The notes below the pieces were generated by a model that searched no databases, was not told the DNA's origin, and saw nothing but the letters and a program-made list of their open reading frames with translations. Both the position numbers and the translations under genes were made by a program. Below are positions 1 through 7,291 of a stretch of 64,000 nucleotides of DNA, piece by piece (position 1 is the stretch's first letter; every line of letters starts with the position of its first letter). The DNA comes from Pedobacter panaciterrae. GTDB taxonomy: Bacteria; Bacteroidota; Bacteroidia; Sphingobacteriales; Sphingobacteriaceae. The stretch spans positions 186,001 through 250,000 of the forward strand of contig NZ_JABMKW010000008.1 of assembly GCF_013204795.1 (NCBI RefSeq), in the 5' to 3' direction.

Positions 1-423
1 TAATCCGCTTTTAAACATATCCTCTGTAAGTTTTACACTGCGTTGCGCATTTCTTAATTCTGCAGAAGAGCTGATGGCTTCTTTATCAAAACCAGCCATT
101 TCTGCACTGGTCATAGTGGCCAGTAGCTGGCCTTTGGTTACCCGGTCTCCTCGTTTTGCCGGTACGTTTTTAACAAGCCCGCTTACCATTGGGTAAACCT
201 TTGACATGTTCTCCTCGTTGGCCGTGATCTTTGCTGAAAAATTAAGGTCTGTCTGATTATTTGCGCCCTGTACGGTGTCTATTTCCAGCCTTTTCAGCAA
301 AGAGTCTGTAATTACAAATTTTTCCTCCTTTGGAGCTTCTTTCGGCTGTTCTGAACAGCCTTGTAGAAATATTACAGCAGAGAGGGCAGTAAGTGTGCTG
401 ATGGTTTTAATGATTTTTTGCAT
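1..423 (-). CDS. RND efflux membrane fusion protein, CzcB/CusB-like (partial)
   Basis: The first 141 codons of a periplasmic adaptor (HlyD/CzcB type) that would link an inner-membrane RND pump to the TolC-like channel encoded just upstream. The start is at 423; the N-terminus MQKIIKTISTLTALSA followed by FLQGC is a lipoprotein signal with the lipobox cysteine at about residue 23. After it comes a Lys/Glu-rich linker and then the conserved first beta-strand region of adaptors (VYPMVSGLVKNVPAKRGD, KGQLLATM), the biotinyl-lipoyl-like hairpin. The start lies 7 bases after the stop of the channel gene, so the two are clearly one operon. The C-terminal part and the expected RND pump gene lie beyond the left edge. 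Heavy-metal specificity is inferred from the adjacent two-component system. Confidence 0.85.
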   Translation of the reverse strand, partial: MQKIIKTISTLTALSAVIFLQGCSEQPKEAPKEEKFVITDSLLKRLEIDTVQGANNQTDLNFSAKITANEENMSKVYPMVSGLVKNVPAKRGDRVTKGQLLATMTSAEMAGFDKEAISSSAELRNAQRSVKLTEDMFKSGL

Positions 424-430
424 GTGTGCG

Positions 431-1720
431 TTATTTAAAAATAGTTGAGCCGGTAACGAAATTGATTTCTTCCTTAGCGTTCATGCGCTCGTATTTTAAT
501 GTGTTCATTTGTAATGTGCTGGCTTTGTAGGAGTCGTAGAAATCCAAAAATTCAATCAGACTGATGTTCCTGTTTTTGAAATTTTTTATCACTTCAACAA
601 TCAGTTTGTCAAAATCAGCATTGAAATTACTGTCGAGCCCACGATACAGTTTTTCGGTTCTTAAAGCAGATGTATAACTATTGTATACCTCATTTTCGAG
701 AATTGCTTCCTGCTGACTGAGCTTCGAGTTGCCTGCATCAATTGCAATTTTGGCCTTTTTTATTTCGCCCTGATTCCTGTTAAACAATGGTATTGGAAGT
801 TTTATCCCTAGTCCGGTATAATTATCAGGATAAGAGCCCTTGAGGTCGTAAATAAGTGAGAGTTCAACATCAGGAACGGCATTGGCTTTTTGTAACCTCA
901 GGTTGTTTTCGGCATAGGTGATTTCAGTTTTTGCCAGCTGAAGATCAGCGCGATTGCTCCTTGCGGTATCCAGTAAATTAGTATAGGTGTTTTTATCAGG
1001 TTGGTAGTTCTGTTCTTCCTCTGAAGGAACCACAAGAACAAGATTTGCATCAGGCCTGATGTTTGTCATCAGTTTAAGCTGAGTTTGCAAATCCTCAATA
1101 TCATTAAGTAAACTGCTATATTCTCCTTGCAGACTGTATAACAATGATTTGATCCTGATGATATCCTTCATGGCTACATTTCCCATCTTTAACTGTTGCT
1201 CATTGGCATTCAATAAAAGTTCAAGGGAATTGATCTGCTCCTGGTAGACTTTGGCAGATTGCTGATCGTAATACATCTTATAAAAAGTGGAGCTGAGTGT
1301 ATATCGCAAAGTGCGCATCAGATCAAAATATTCGTACTCGGCCAGTTTAACCCCGGTAGTAGCTAGTTTAATATTCTTGTTGCGTTTACCGGCAAGCTTA
1401 ATCATTTGTGATAAAGAGCCCTGATATTGTCCGGTAGCTTTGCTGGTTTCAAGAAATCTCTTTGTTTCTTTATTGTACAAAAGATTTTCGTAGCTGATTT
1501 CAGGATTGTCAAATAAGCGGGCGGTTATCACATCGGCCTTTGCCTGATCTGTTTGGTATTGCTGAGCGATTAGCTGGTAGTTGTTCTTTACAAAAAGACT
1601 TTCGGTATCCCGTAGGCTTAGCTTAATCGAATCTGTTACCTGTGCTGAAGCTGTTGTTGCAAAGAAAACGAGCAGTATGCAGCCAAAAAAGGTATGGAAT
1701 CTTAAAGGTATCATAACCAT
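431..1720 (-). CDS. TolC family outer-membrane efflux protein (CzcC/CusC-like)
   Basis: Outer-membrane channel of a tripartite efflux pump, 429 residues, within the usual TolC-family range. It has a cleavable signal peptide (hydrophobic stretch FFGCILLVFFATTASA followed by Q) and long helical segments rich in Gln, Leu and Lys with the two internal OEP repeats; NAVPDVELSLIYDLKG and GLGIKLPIPLFNRNQGEIKKA are the characteristic strand regions of the second repeat. An internal ATG at 1714 is an alternative start. The gene is preceded by a perfect -7 box and four tandem 11-bp repeats, and followed by the adaptor gene 7 bases later. Operon order regulator-kinase-channel-adaptor suggests a metal or cation efflux pump; the substrate cannot be told from sequence. 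Confidence 0.88.
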   Translation of the reverse strand: MVMIPLRFHTFFGCILLVFFATTASAQVTDSIKLSLRDTESLFVKNNYQLIAQQYQTDQAKADVITARLFDNPEISYENLLYNKETKRFLETSKATGQYQGSLSQMIKLAGKRNKNIKLATTGVKLAEYEYFDLMRTLRYTLSSTFYKMYYDQQSAKVYQEQINSLELLLNANEQQLKMGNVAMKDIIRIKSLLYSLQGEYSSLLNDIEDLQTQLKLMTNIRPDANLVLVVPSEEEQNYQPDKNTYTNLLDTARSNRADLQLAKTEITYAENNLRLQKANAVPDVELSLIYDLKGSYPDNYTGLGIKLPIPLFNRNQGEIKKAKIAIDAGNSKLSQQEAILENEVYNSYTSALRTEKLYRGLDSNFNADFDKLIVEVIKNFKNRNISLIEFLDFYDSYKASTLQMNTLKYERMNAKEEINFVTGSTIFK

Positions 1721-1736
1721 TTGTGTAATGTTTGGT

Positions 1737-1744
1737 CAAACCTA
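1737..1744 (-). promoter_or_regulatory. -7 promoter box of the efflux channel gene
   Basis: On the minus strand this reads TAGGTTTG, a perfect match to the Bacteroidota -7 consensus TAnnTTTG, ending 17 bases before the ATG at 1720. No TTG -33 element lies at the expected distance; its place is taken by the tandem repeats at 1754-1797, the layout expected for an activator-dependent promoter. Confidence 0.55.
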
Positions 1745-1753
1745 CCCTGAGAG

Positions 1754-1797
1754 AATTAAAGCGAAATTAAAGCGAAATTAAAATGAGATTAAAATAG
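1754..1797 (-). repeat. Four tandem 11-bp repeats, candidate response-regulator operator
   Basis: On the plus strand the copies are AATTAAAGCGA (1754), AATTAAAGCGA (1765), AATTAAAATGA (1776) and the degenerate GATTAAAATAG (1787). The period is exactly 11 bp, one helical turn. The array overlaps the last codons of the histidine kinase gene and ends ten bases upstream of the -7 box of the channel gene. OmpR/PhoB-type regulators are known to bind direct repeats with an 11-bp period upstream of the promoters they activate, so the regulator at 3147-3827 is the natural candidate ligand. Binding is inferred. Confidence 0.6.
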
Positions 1798-3150
1798 CGG
1801 GAAGTGCACATGGAAGGTGGTGCCCTGGTGCTTTTGTGACTTTACACTGATGTTCCCCTGATAGAGCATAATGATTTTATGTGCCATATATAGGCCCATA
1901 CCACTGCCTGAATGTTCAGCTTTAGATGATGAGCTGTAAAAAGGTTTGAATATGTTATCCAGATCAGCAGGCGCTATTCCAACACCAGTATCGATAATGA
2001 AAATATGGATACCATCGTCTTTAACATCAAGCACGCATTTAACAGGTTGATGGTCTGAAAATTTAAATGCATTAGAAATGAGGTTGTCAATTGCAATTTG
2101 CAATAGGGTGGGGTTGCAGGTAATGCTTAGCTGATCTTCGTCCATAGGGAGATCTTTTACCTCAACCAAAAGGCTATTCATACCTGTTTTTTGATTCCAT
2201 TCCTGTTGCAAACTCCATATCATTTCATCGATACGTACTTTTTCGAGATTGTTTGAGCCATATTCCAGATCGGCCTGGGCAAGCTTAAGTAAACTGCTGA
2301 TGATGTTTTCCAGTTTTTCTGAATCCTCCAGTACTGATGCTAAGGCTTTTTGGTATTCTTCTTTACTCCGATCCTGGGAAAGAGCAATTTCAGTACCTAT
2401 GATCATTCTTGTTATTGGAGTCCTGAGCTCGTGCGAAGCATTGGCTACAAATGTTTTTTGCAAAATGAAGGATTGCTCCAGATGCTCCATCAGGTTGTTG
2501 AAATTTTGAGCAAGTAGATGAATCTCGTCTTTATTGGGTCCTTCTTTTACCCTGAAATGAAGGTTGTTTGACTTAATCAGTTTAACCTGATCTATAAAAA
2601 GATCCAGAGGCAGGAGTATTTTTTTTGCAATCCATCGGGCAGAAAGCAGTAGCCCTACAAAGATAACAAGGAAAATAGCTGCCATTATTTTCAACAGTTT
2701 TTCTGCTCTGACAATGGTGCTTTGGTCGATGGCAGAGGCCAGGATTACAAAATCACCCTGATTGTCTTTGTAATAAATGCCTACTACTTGTCTATTGCCA
2801 TCCTTAAACCGGGCTTTTTTATATCGCCTTACCCTTTCGATGGTTTGAATGTTCCAGTATTGCTGATCATCACCAATAAAAGTTGCGTCGTTTTTGCTGT
2901 TATAAATACGGATCACCTCTCCATTTAGCTTTTCGAGGTATTGTTCCCGTACGCGGGTTAGTGAATCGCTTGATATTTCATCGGCTTCCAGGTAAAGCTT
3001 GGCTGTAACCATGGTGCGGTCTGTAAGTCGGTCAAAAAAATCACTCTGCATAAACTTTATGAAGGTAAAGTATATGGTAAAGAGCACGCAAAGCAATACT
3101 AATGTACTGATCAGTGTAAAGTATAATGCGAGCCGATCTTTTATTTTCAT
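1789..3150 (-). CDS. Two-component sensor histidine kinase (HAMP, HisKA, HATPase)
   Basis: Membrane sensor kinase of 453 residues. Two transmembrane helices (about residues 10-32 and 155-175) flank a periplasmic sensor region of some 120 residues. A HAMP linker follows, then the HisKA box NASHELRTPI with the phosphoacceptor His at 240, and a HATPase domain with N (NLISNAFKFS), G1 (DTGVGI) and G2 (SGSGMGLYMA) boxes. The architecture resembles CzcS/CusS heavy-metal sensors. The start codon overlaps the end of the response regulator gene by 4 bases, indicating translational coupling. It probably phosphorylates that regulator to induce the efflux genes downstream. Confidence 0.92.
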   Translation of the reverse strand: MKIKDRLALYFTLISTLVLLCVLFTIYFTFIKFMQSDFFDRLTDRTMVTAKLYLEADEISSDSLTRVREQYLEKLNGEVIRIYNSKNDATFIGDDQQYWNIQTIERVRRYKKARFKDGNRQVVGIYYKDNQGDFVILASAIDQSTIVRAEKLLKIMAAIFLVIFVGLLLSARWIAKKILLPLDLFIDQVKLIKSNNLHFRVKEGPNKDEIHLLAQNFNNLMEHLEQSFILQKTFVANASHELRTPITRMIIGTEIALSQDRSKEEYQKALASVLEDSEKLENIISSLLKLAQADLEYGSNNLEKVRIDEMIWSLQQEWNQKTGMNSLLVEVKDLPMDEDQLSITCNPTLLQIAIDNLISNAFKFSDHQPVKCVLDVKDDGIHIFIIDTGVGIAPADLDNIFKPFYSSSSKAEHSGSGMGLYMAHKIIMLYQGNISVKSQKHQGTTFHVHFPLF

Positions 3151-3827
3151 GCCTCTTTGAGGATATAGCCCATCCCAATTTTTGTATGTATCAACCGTTT
3201 ATCAAAGCCCTTTTCAATTTTTTTTCTGAGGAAATTGATGTAAACATCAATTACGTTGGTGCCGGTATCAAAATTAATATCCCAGGCATTTTCTGCAATG
3301 TATTGTCTGGATAGTAATCTGTTCGGGTTTTTTAAAAACAGCTCGAGCAGTATGTATTCTTTGGCAGTAAGTTCAATTGCTATGCCGGCTCTTTCAACAG
3401 ACTTACTATAGGTATCCATAGTGATGTCTGCAAAATTAAGAATGTTATGTGGGGCAAAATTTTTGTTGTTTCTTCTTAAAAGTGCTTCCAGGCGAGCAAG
3501 TAATTCTCTGAAATGAAATGGTTTAAGTAAGTAGTCGTCGGCACCGGAACTTAGGCCGGTTACTTTATCTTCAATAGAGCCAAGTGCGGTTAGCATAAGG
3601 ATAGGAAGATCTTTGTTTTTTGCTCTCAATTGTCGACATACCTCAATGCCGTTTAAGCCGGGCATCATGATGTCGAGTATTACGAGATCATACTCATTAT
3701 CTTTAAATTCTGCCAAGGCCAAACTGCCGTCATGTATGGGGGTAACATGATATTGATGTTCCTCTAGCCCGCTTTTTATCAAGGCAGCTATTTTTTCATC
3801 ATCTTCTGCTAATCCAATTTTGAACAT
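3147..3827 (-). CDS. OmpR/PhoB family response regulator
   Basis: Cytoplasmic DNA-binding response regulator of 226 residues. The receiver domain (residues 1-118) has the acidic pair AEDD near residues 8-10, the phosphoacceptor Asp at 52 in LVILDIMMPGLNG, and the conserved Lys in LLKPFHF. The C-terminal winged helix (about 130-225) carries the typical ELTAKEYILLELFLKNPNRLLSR-type sequence and VDVYINFLRKKIEKG recognition helix region. It is the first gene of the minus-strand efflux operon and overlaps the kinase gene by 4 bases. It resembles CzcR/CusR; the metal sensed is unknown. Confidence 0.93.
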   Translation of the reverse strand: MFKIGLAEDDEKIAALIKSGLEEHQYHVTPIHDGSLALAEFKDNEYDLVILDIMMPGLNGIEVCRQLRAKNKDLPILMLTALGSIEDKVTGLSSGADDYLLKPFHFRELLARLEALLRRNNKNFAPHNILNFADITMDTYSKSVERAGIAIELTAKEYILLELFLKNPNRLLSRQYIAENAWDINFDTGTNVIDVYINFLRKKIEKGFDKRLIHTKIGMGYILKEA

Positions 3828-3831
3828 ATCG

Positions 3832-3839
3832 CAAATATA
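3832..3839 (-). promoter_or_regulatory. -7 box immediately before the response regulator
   Basis: The minus strand reads TATATTTG, a perfect TAnnTTTG match, but it ends only 4 bases before the start codon at 3827. If used, transcription would begin at or next to the ATG, giving a leaderless mRNA. No TTG element is seen about 20 bases upstream, so the call is tentative. Confidence 0.35.
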
Positions 3840-4196
3840 TAGTATCTGTGGGAAAAGTTTTATAGGGGGCAGCGTCTAATTGGTAAGCAATAGGGTAAGT
3901 GTTGACAATAGTTTTTTAGGAGGTGACGACTGGTTTACTATCAACCCTCAAAATATTGAAATTACCTTTAATGTTTTACTTTTGATATTTTTTATTAATT
4001 AATTAGATATTTTTGTTATTTTAAGTTTCCTTGTTGTGTTTGATAGTAACAATATCAAATAATGAATTACGACGGATAAACTTGTGGGAATTCCCGATGA
4101 GATGGTATCACATTTTGTGATACCATCGAAAAAGAACTAATTAATTGAATCATAATATGATTACCCGAAAAATCTGCGTACCTTCGCGCAAATTTT
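3840..4196. other. Divergent intergenic region with several inverted repeats
   Basis: No gene is seen in these roughly 360 AT-rich bases between the response regulator and the J-domain gene. They hold a palindrome GGGAATTCCC (4086-4095) six bases from a perfect 12-bp hairpin GATGGTATCACA/TGTGATACCATC with a TTT loop (4101-4127), and a TTTGATA/TATCAAA inverted repeat (4039-4059). The decamer TTGATAGTAA at 4040-4049 also occurs inverted at 3935-3944. None has a clear T-tract, so these look more like protein-binding sites than terminators. Confidence 0.5.
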
Positions 4197-4643
4197 ATGA
4201 AGAAGATCGTTGATTACAGGAAGTTATTGGGTGTACAGAAGGATGCCGAATTAAAAGAATTAAAAACCATTTATAGGGGTTTAATGAAAGATTGGCACCC
4301 TGACAAGTTTCAGGATAGCGAAGAAGCTAAAATAGAAGCAGAAACCAAAAGCAAAGAAATTATTGAAGCTTATCATTTTCTGGTTAGTATTGCTCCGGAA
4401 ACATTGGCCCTTTCATTGGATGAGTATACTCAGACTACTGCTACTTGTGGTATTGCTGATTATAGCTGGGCAGGTTTAATACTAACTGTTCATTTCCTTG
4501 ATGGTAGTGCTTATGAATATTTTGGCGTACCTAAAGCCGTTTATGTAAAATTAGTGAACGCTGATTCTCCAGGTAGATTTGCCCGCAGACATATCTTTGG
4601 ATCTTTCCCTTACAGAAACATCGTGAAACTGGAAACAGCTTAG
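4197..4643 (+). CDS. J-domain protein fused to a KTSC domain
   Basis: A 148-residue two-domain protein. Residues 5-65 form a DnaJ J-domain with the diagnostic HPD tripeptide (DWHPDKF) between helices II and III, so it should stimulate an Hsp70 (DnaK) ATPase. Residues 85-146 match the KTSC domain (ILTVHFLDGSAYEYFGVP, FARRHIFGSFP), a small domain known from the C-terminus of some lysyl-tRNA synthetases and from stand-alone proteins, of uncertain function. There is no zinc finger or substrate domain of classical DnaJ. The gene is monocistronic and is followed by a hairpin terminator. Confidence is high for the domains and low for the role. Confidence 0.85.
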   Translation: MKKIVDYRKLLGVQKDAELKELKTIYRGLMKDWHPDKFQDSEEAKIEAETKSKEIIEAYHFLVSIAPETLALSLDEYTQTTATCGIADYSWAGLILTVHFLDGSAYEYFGVPKAVYVKLVNADSPGRFARRHIFGSFPYRNIVKLETA

Positions 4644-4672
4644 GCTAAAACTTATATCGAATTTAAAGAGAG

Positions 4673-4722
4673 ATCGCTAACCTGAGCATATAAGTGCTAA
4701 TGGTGTAGCGATTTTTGCTTTT
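4673..4722 (+). terminator. Intrinsic terminator after the J-domain gene
   Basis: Outer arms ATCGCTA (4673) and TAGCGAT (ending 4712) enclose an inner AGCA/TGCT pairing, followed by the T-rich run TTTTGCTTTTT. It lies 30 bases after the stop codon of the upstream gene. Confidence 0.6.
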
Positions 4723-4750
4723 TAAACGTTTTATATATAAAACTTAAAGC

Positions 4751-5182
4751 ATGGATATGAAAGTGCATTTTCTGGCTATAATTACTTTTATTACGGTAGG
4801 CTTTTATGCCTGCGAAAAGCAAAAGTCTGATCCAAATATTGAGCAAAAGCTAATTGGGAAATGGAATCTTAAACTTTCAAGTGGCGGTTTTGCCGGTCAA
4901 ACTAAACCCGTTGAAGACGGTAAAAGCTCAGTTTTAGTATTTAAATCTAAAGATACTTATCAGCGGATTGACAATGGAAAGCTGGTTAAAGAAGGAAAAT
5001 ACATGCTTTCAAAAGCAAAAAGCATTTATTCCGGACAACTTGAAACAGCAATATCATTTAACGAAGTTGACACCATTTCTAAAGAGCAAAGGAAATATAT
5101 ATTGGGCTTAAGAAATGATTCTTTACTGATCAGCGATAATTATTATGATGGTTATAGTATGCTTTATCTAAGGGTAAAATAA
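4751..5182 (+). CDS. Small lipocalin-like lipoprotein
   Basis: A 143-residue exported protein with a lipoprotein-type signal (AIITFITVGFYAC, lipobox Cys at about 21). Beyond it come LIGKWNLKL and then alternating beta-strands (YQRIDNGKLVKEGKYML, YILGLRNDSLLISD), the pattern of the lipocalin-like families common in Bacteroidota, where the opening GKW motif begins the barrel. The ligand is unknown. An internal Met at codon 3 is an alternative start. It is followed 32 bases later by the DUF3267 gene and may be cotranscribed with it. Confidence 0.7.
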   Translation: MDMKVHFLAIITFITVGFYACEKQKSDPNIEQKLIGKWNLKLSSGGFAGQTKPVEDGKSSVLVFKSKDTYQRIDNGKLVKEGKYMLSKAKSIYSGQLETAISFNEVDTISKEQRKYILGLRNDSLLISDNYYDGYSMLYLRVK

Positions 5183-5214
5183 TTCAATTTACTTTTATAT
5201 CTTAGTTCCATACT

Positions 5215-5802
5215 ATGGAACAATTCAATATACCCGGCTATAAAATGGAAGAAATGACTATTGATGCCGCAAAAGCGCAGATTACTTCAATTGTCTATTT
5301 TATCCCTTTTGTTATTTTATTTTGCCCACTTTACTATTTTTTGTGGGGTGACGGAACACTTGACCTATTCAAAAATTTATTTCCAAAGGAGATGAATGGT
5401 TTGCTGACAAGCGCAATCATGATTTTGGTAATACTTATAGGAATTGTGCTCCATGAATTAATTCATGGAATAACATGGTGCCTGTTTGCAAAGGAAAGAT
5501 TTAAGTCGATTAAGTTCGGTGTAATCTGGAAAGCGGTTACGCCATATTGCCACTGTAAAGAGCCTTTAAAAATAAAACACTATATATTGGGTGCTATTAT
5601 GCCTGCTATACTGTTAGGAATACTCCCTGTAATTTTAGCTTTAATTACCGGAAATATTCAGCTTTTTGCATTTGGTATGTTCTTTACCATGGCTGCCGGA
5701 GGCGATTTTATGATGATAAATATGATTAGAAAGTTGGATATGGAAACATTAGTACAAGATCATCCTTCTAAAATCGGATGTATTGTTTATAAAACCATAT
5801 AG
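5215..5802 (+). CDS. DUF3267 family putative membrane zinc metalloprotease
   Basis: Integral membrane protein of 195 residues with about four hydrophobic helices (roughly residues 22-42, 63-82, 122-143, 147-165). The motif HELIHGITW, at the end of the second helix, is an HExxH zincin signature as found in DUF3267 proteins, which are predicted intramembrane or membrane-associated metalloproteases. It is followed by YCHCKEPLK, a region typical of the family between helices. No substrate is known. It is preceded by a lipocalin-like lipoprotein and followed by another lipoprotein in the same direction. Confidence 0.8.
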   Translation: MEQFNIPGYKMEEMTIDAAKAQITSIVYFIPFVILFCPLYYFLWGDGTLDLFKNLFPKEMNGLLTSAIMILVILIGIVLHELIHGITWCLFAKERFKSIKFGVIWKAVTPYCHCKEPLKIKHYILGAIMPAILLGILPVILALITGNIQLFAFGMFFTMAAGGDFMMINMIRKLDMETLVQDHPSKIGCIVYKTI

Positions 5803-5845
5803 CATCAAATTTTGTATAGTATTTAGTAAACCCTCAATTTAAATT

Positions 5846-6334
5846 ATGGTCATGAAAAAATCAGCACTTTATTTAGCACTTATAGCTTTGCCTTTGGCAT
5901 TTAGCTGCAATCAGGGAGGAGATAAAAGCTCGGAACTGAAAGATAGTACAATGATTGATACCGCAGATGCTCCAGTCAGTAATGAGTGTTTTATTGCTGT
6001 TGATGGTGTAGATACTGCACATTTAAATGTAATAACTTCTAAGTTGGGAAAAGTTACCGGTGGTTTGATTATAAAATATCATGAAAAAGCAACTAATGAC
6101 GGTTTAATTGACGGAAAGTTTAGAGGGGATACCTTATTTGTTGATTATACCTTTAAAATAGGCGAAAATAAAACCATTTATAAAAACCCACTTGCACTTT
6201 TGAAAAAAGATGGCAAGCTGGTGCTGGGTGTTGGTCAGATTGAAACATCTTTAGGAAGATCATATTTTGTAAAAGGGAAACCGATTAACTTTGAAAGAGG
6301 CAGGTTTACTTTTGCGCCTACAGCATGTAAGTAG
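5846..6334 (+). CDS. Hypothetical lipoprotein
   Basis: A 162-residue exported protein with a lipoprotein signal (YLALIALPLAFSC, Cys at about 21) and an acidic, Ser-rich linker. The rest is predicted beta-rich (GGLIIKYHEKATNDGLIDGKF, TLFVDYTFKIG). Similar small proteins are widespread in Sphingobacteriaceae, but I do not recognise a named family. An internal Met at codon 3 is an alternative start. The gene ends 9 bases before a perfect palindromic terminator shared with the convergent DUF1080 gene. Confidence 0.65.
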   Translation: MVMKKSALYLALIALPLAFSCNQGGDKSSELKDSTMIDTADAPVSNECFIAVDGVDTAHLNVITSKLGKVTGGLIIKYHEKATNDGLIDGKFRGDTLFVDYTFKIGENKTIYKNPLALLKKDGKLVLGVGQIETSLGRSYFVKGKPINFERGRFTFAPTACK

Positions 6335-6343
6335 GATATAAAT

Positions 6344-6381
6344 GAAAGCGCCCGAATCATGATCATGATTCGGGCGCTTTC
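6344..6381. terminator. Bidirectional terminator, perfect 38-bp palindrome
   Basis: Left arm GAAAGCGCCCGAATCATGA and right arm TCATGATTCGGGCGCTTTC are exact reverse complements with no spacer. It sits between two convergent stop codons (6334 and 6404), so it can terminate transcription in both directions. Confidence 0.8.
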
Positions 6382-6403
6382 GTTAAATTGCTCTTATATT
6401 GAA

Positions 6404-7120
6404 TTATAAAGTACGGATTTTGATGTTTCTCCACTGGCTAGAGCCTGGGTGTTCTTGTAAAGCGATTTTACCTTTTGCAACTTTAGCAAAGTCTGCGAAG
6501 TCTTTGTTCTTAAACTTGCTGTTAGCAATCATAGCTTTCCACTCTTCGCTTCCTATCTGACCTTCAAATGTTTTAATACCATTTAACCAGAAAGTAAGGT
6601 GTCCTTTGTCCTGAATCAGTCTAACTTTATTCCATTCGCCAACTGGTACTGGTTTAGAAACAGTTGAATCGCCAGACATGTCATACAGACAACCTGCAAG
6701 GTGATTTTGTTTTTTGTTATCGCTTGCATCGATGTTATCTAATACCTGCATTTCAGGGCCGGTAAGATAAGTAGCTCCGTATTTAGGGTCCTCCTGGATA
6801 TCAAATATAATTCCGCTGTTTCCGCCTTTAGAGATTTTCCATTCAAGGTTCAACTCATAGTTTTCGTATATCCCATCAGTAACAAGATCGCCTCCACCGG
6901 TAGGTTGGGTAGGATCAAAAACGATTGCCCCATCTTTTACCTGCCATTTTGCGCCCACTTCTTTTTTAAGATAAGTATGCCAGCCTTTTGTAGTTGTACC
7001 GTCAAATAATAATTTCCAGCCTGCTTTTTTTTCTTCTTTTGAGAGCGTATTAGGTGTTTGAGCCATTGCACTGGTAAAGAAGAGTGCAGAGGCTGCTAAA
7101 ACGATTAATTTTCTTTTCAT
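6404..7120 (-). CDS. DUF1080 / 3-keto-disaccharide hydrolase domain protein
   Basis: Secreted 238-residue protein with a cleavable signal peptide (LIVLAASALFFTSAMA|Q). The body is a single DUF1080 concanavalin-like jelly roll: GWKLLFDGTTTKGWHTY opens the domain and the family blocks NYELNLEWKISKGGNSGI, EYQVLDN-like GPEMQVLDN, GEWNKVRLIQDKGHLTFWLNG and the closing LQEHPGSSQWRNIKIR are all present. The family acts on or binds carbohydrates; some members hydrolyse 3-keto-glycosides. It stands alone here, ending at the shared terminator. Confidence 0.88.
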   Translation of the reverse strand: MKRKLIVLAASALFFTSAMAQTPNTLSKEEKKAGWKLLFDGTTTKGWHTYLKKEVGAKWQVKDGAIVFDPTQPTGGGDLVTDGIYENYELNLEWKISKGGNSGIIFDIQEDPKYGATYLTGPEMQVLDNIDASDNKKQNHLAGCLYDMSGDSTVSKPVPVGEWNKVRLIQDKGHLTFWLNGIKTFEGQIGSEEWKAMIANSKFKNKDFADFAKVAKGKIALQEHPGSSQWRNIKIRTL

Positions 7121-7291
7121 GAGTTTTTCTTTTGAGTACGCTAATATAAGAATTAGCTTAAATAATCGAGTCTGTACTTTAAATTTATCAAAGTCTTTAC
7201 ATTTTGTTATGAATGCCGTTGCATAATTAAAAACACTGGACGAGCTAATCTGTTATAGTTGTTGTAACGTATATGTTTCAATAATTACCAC

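Noticed and set aside
1581-1781. Plus-strand frame of 66 codons across the channel gene start
   Set aside because: It lies antisense to the conserved TolC-family gene and has no recognisable protein features.
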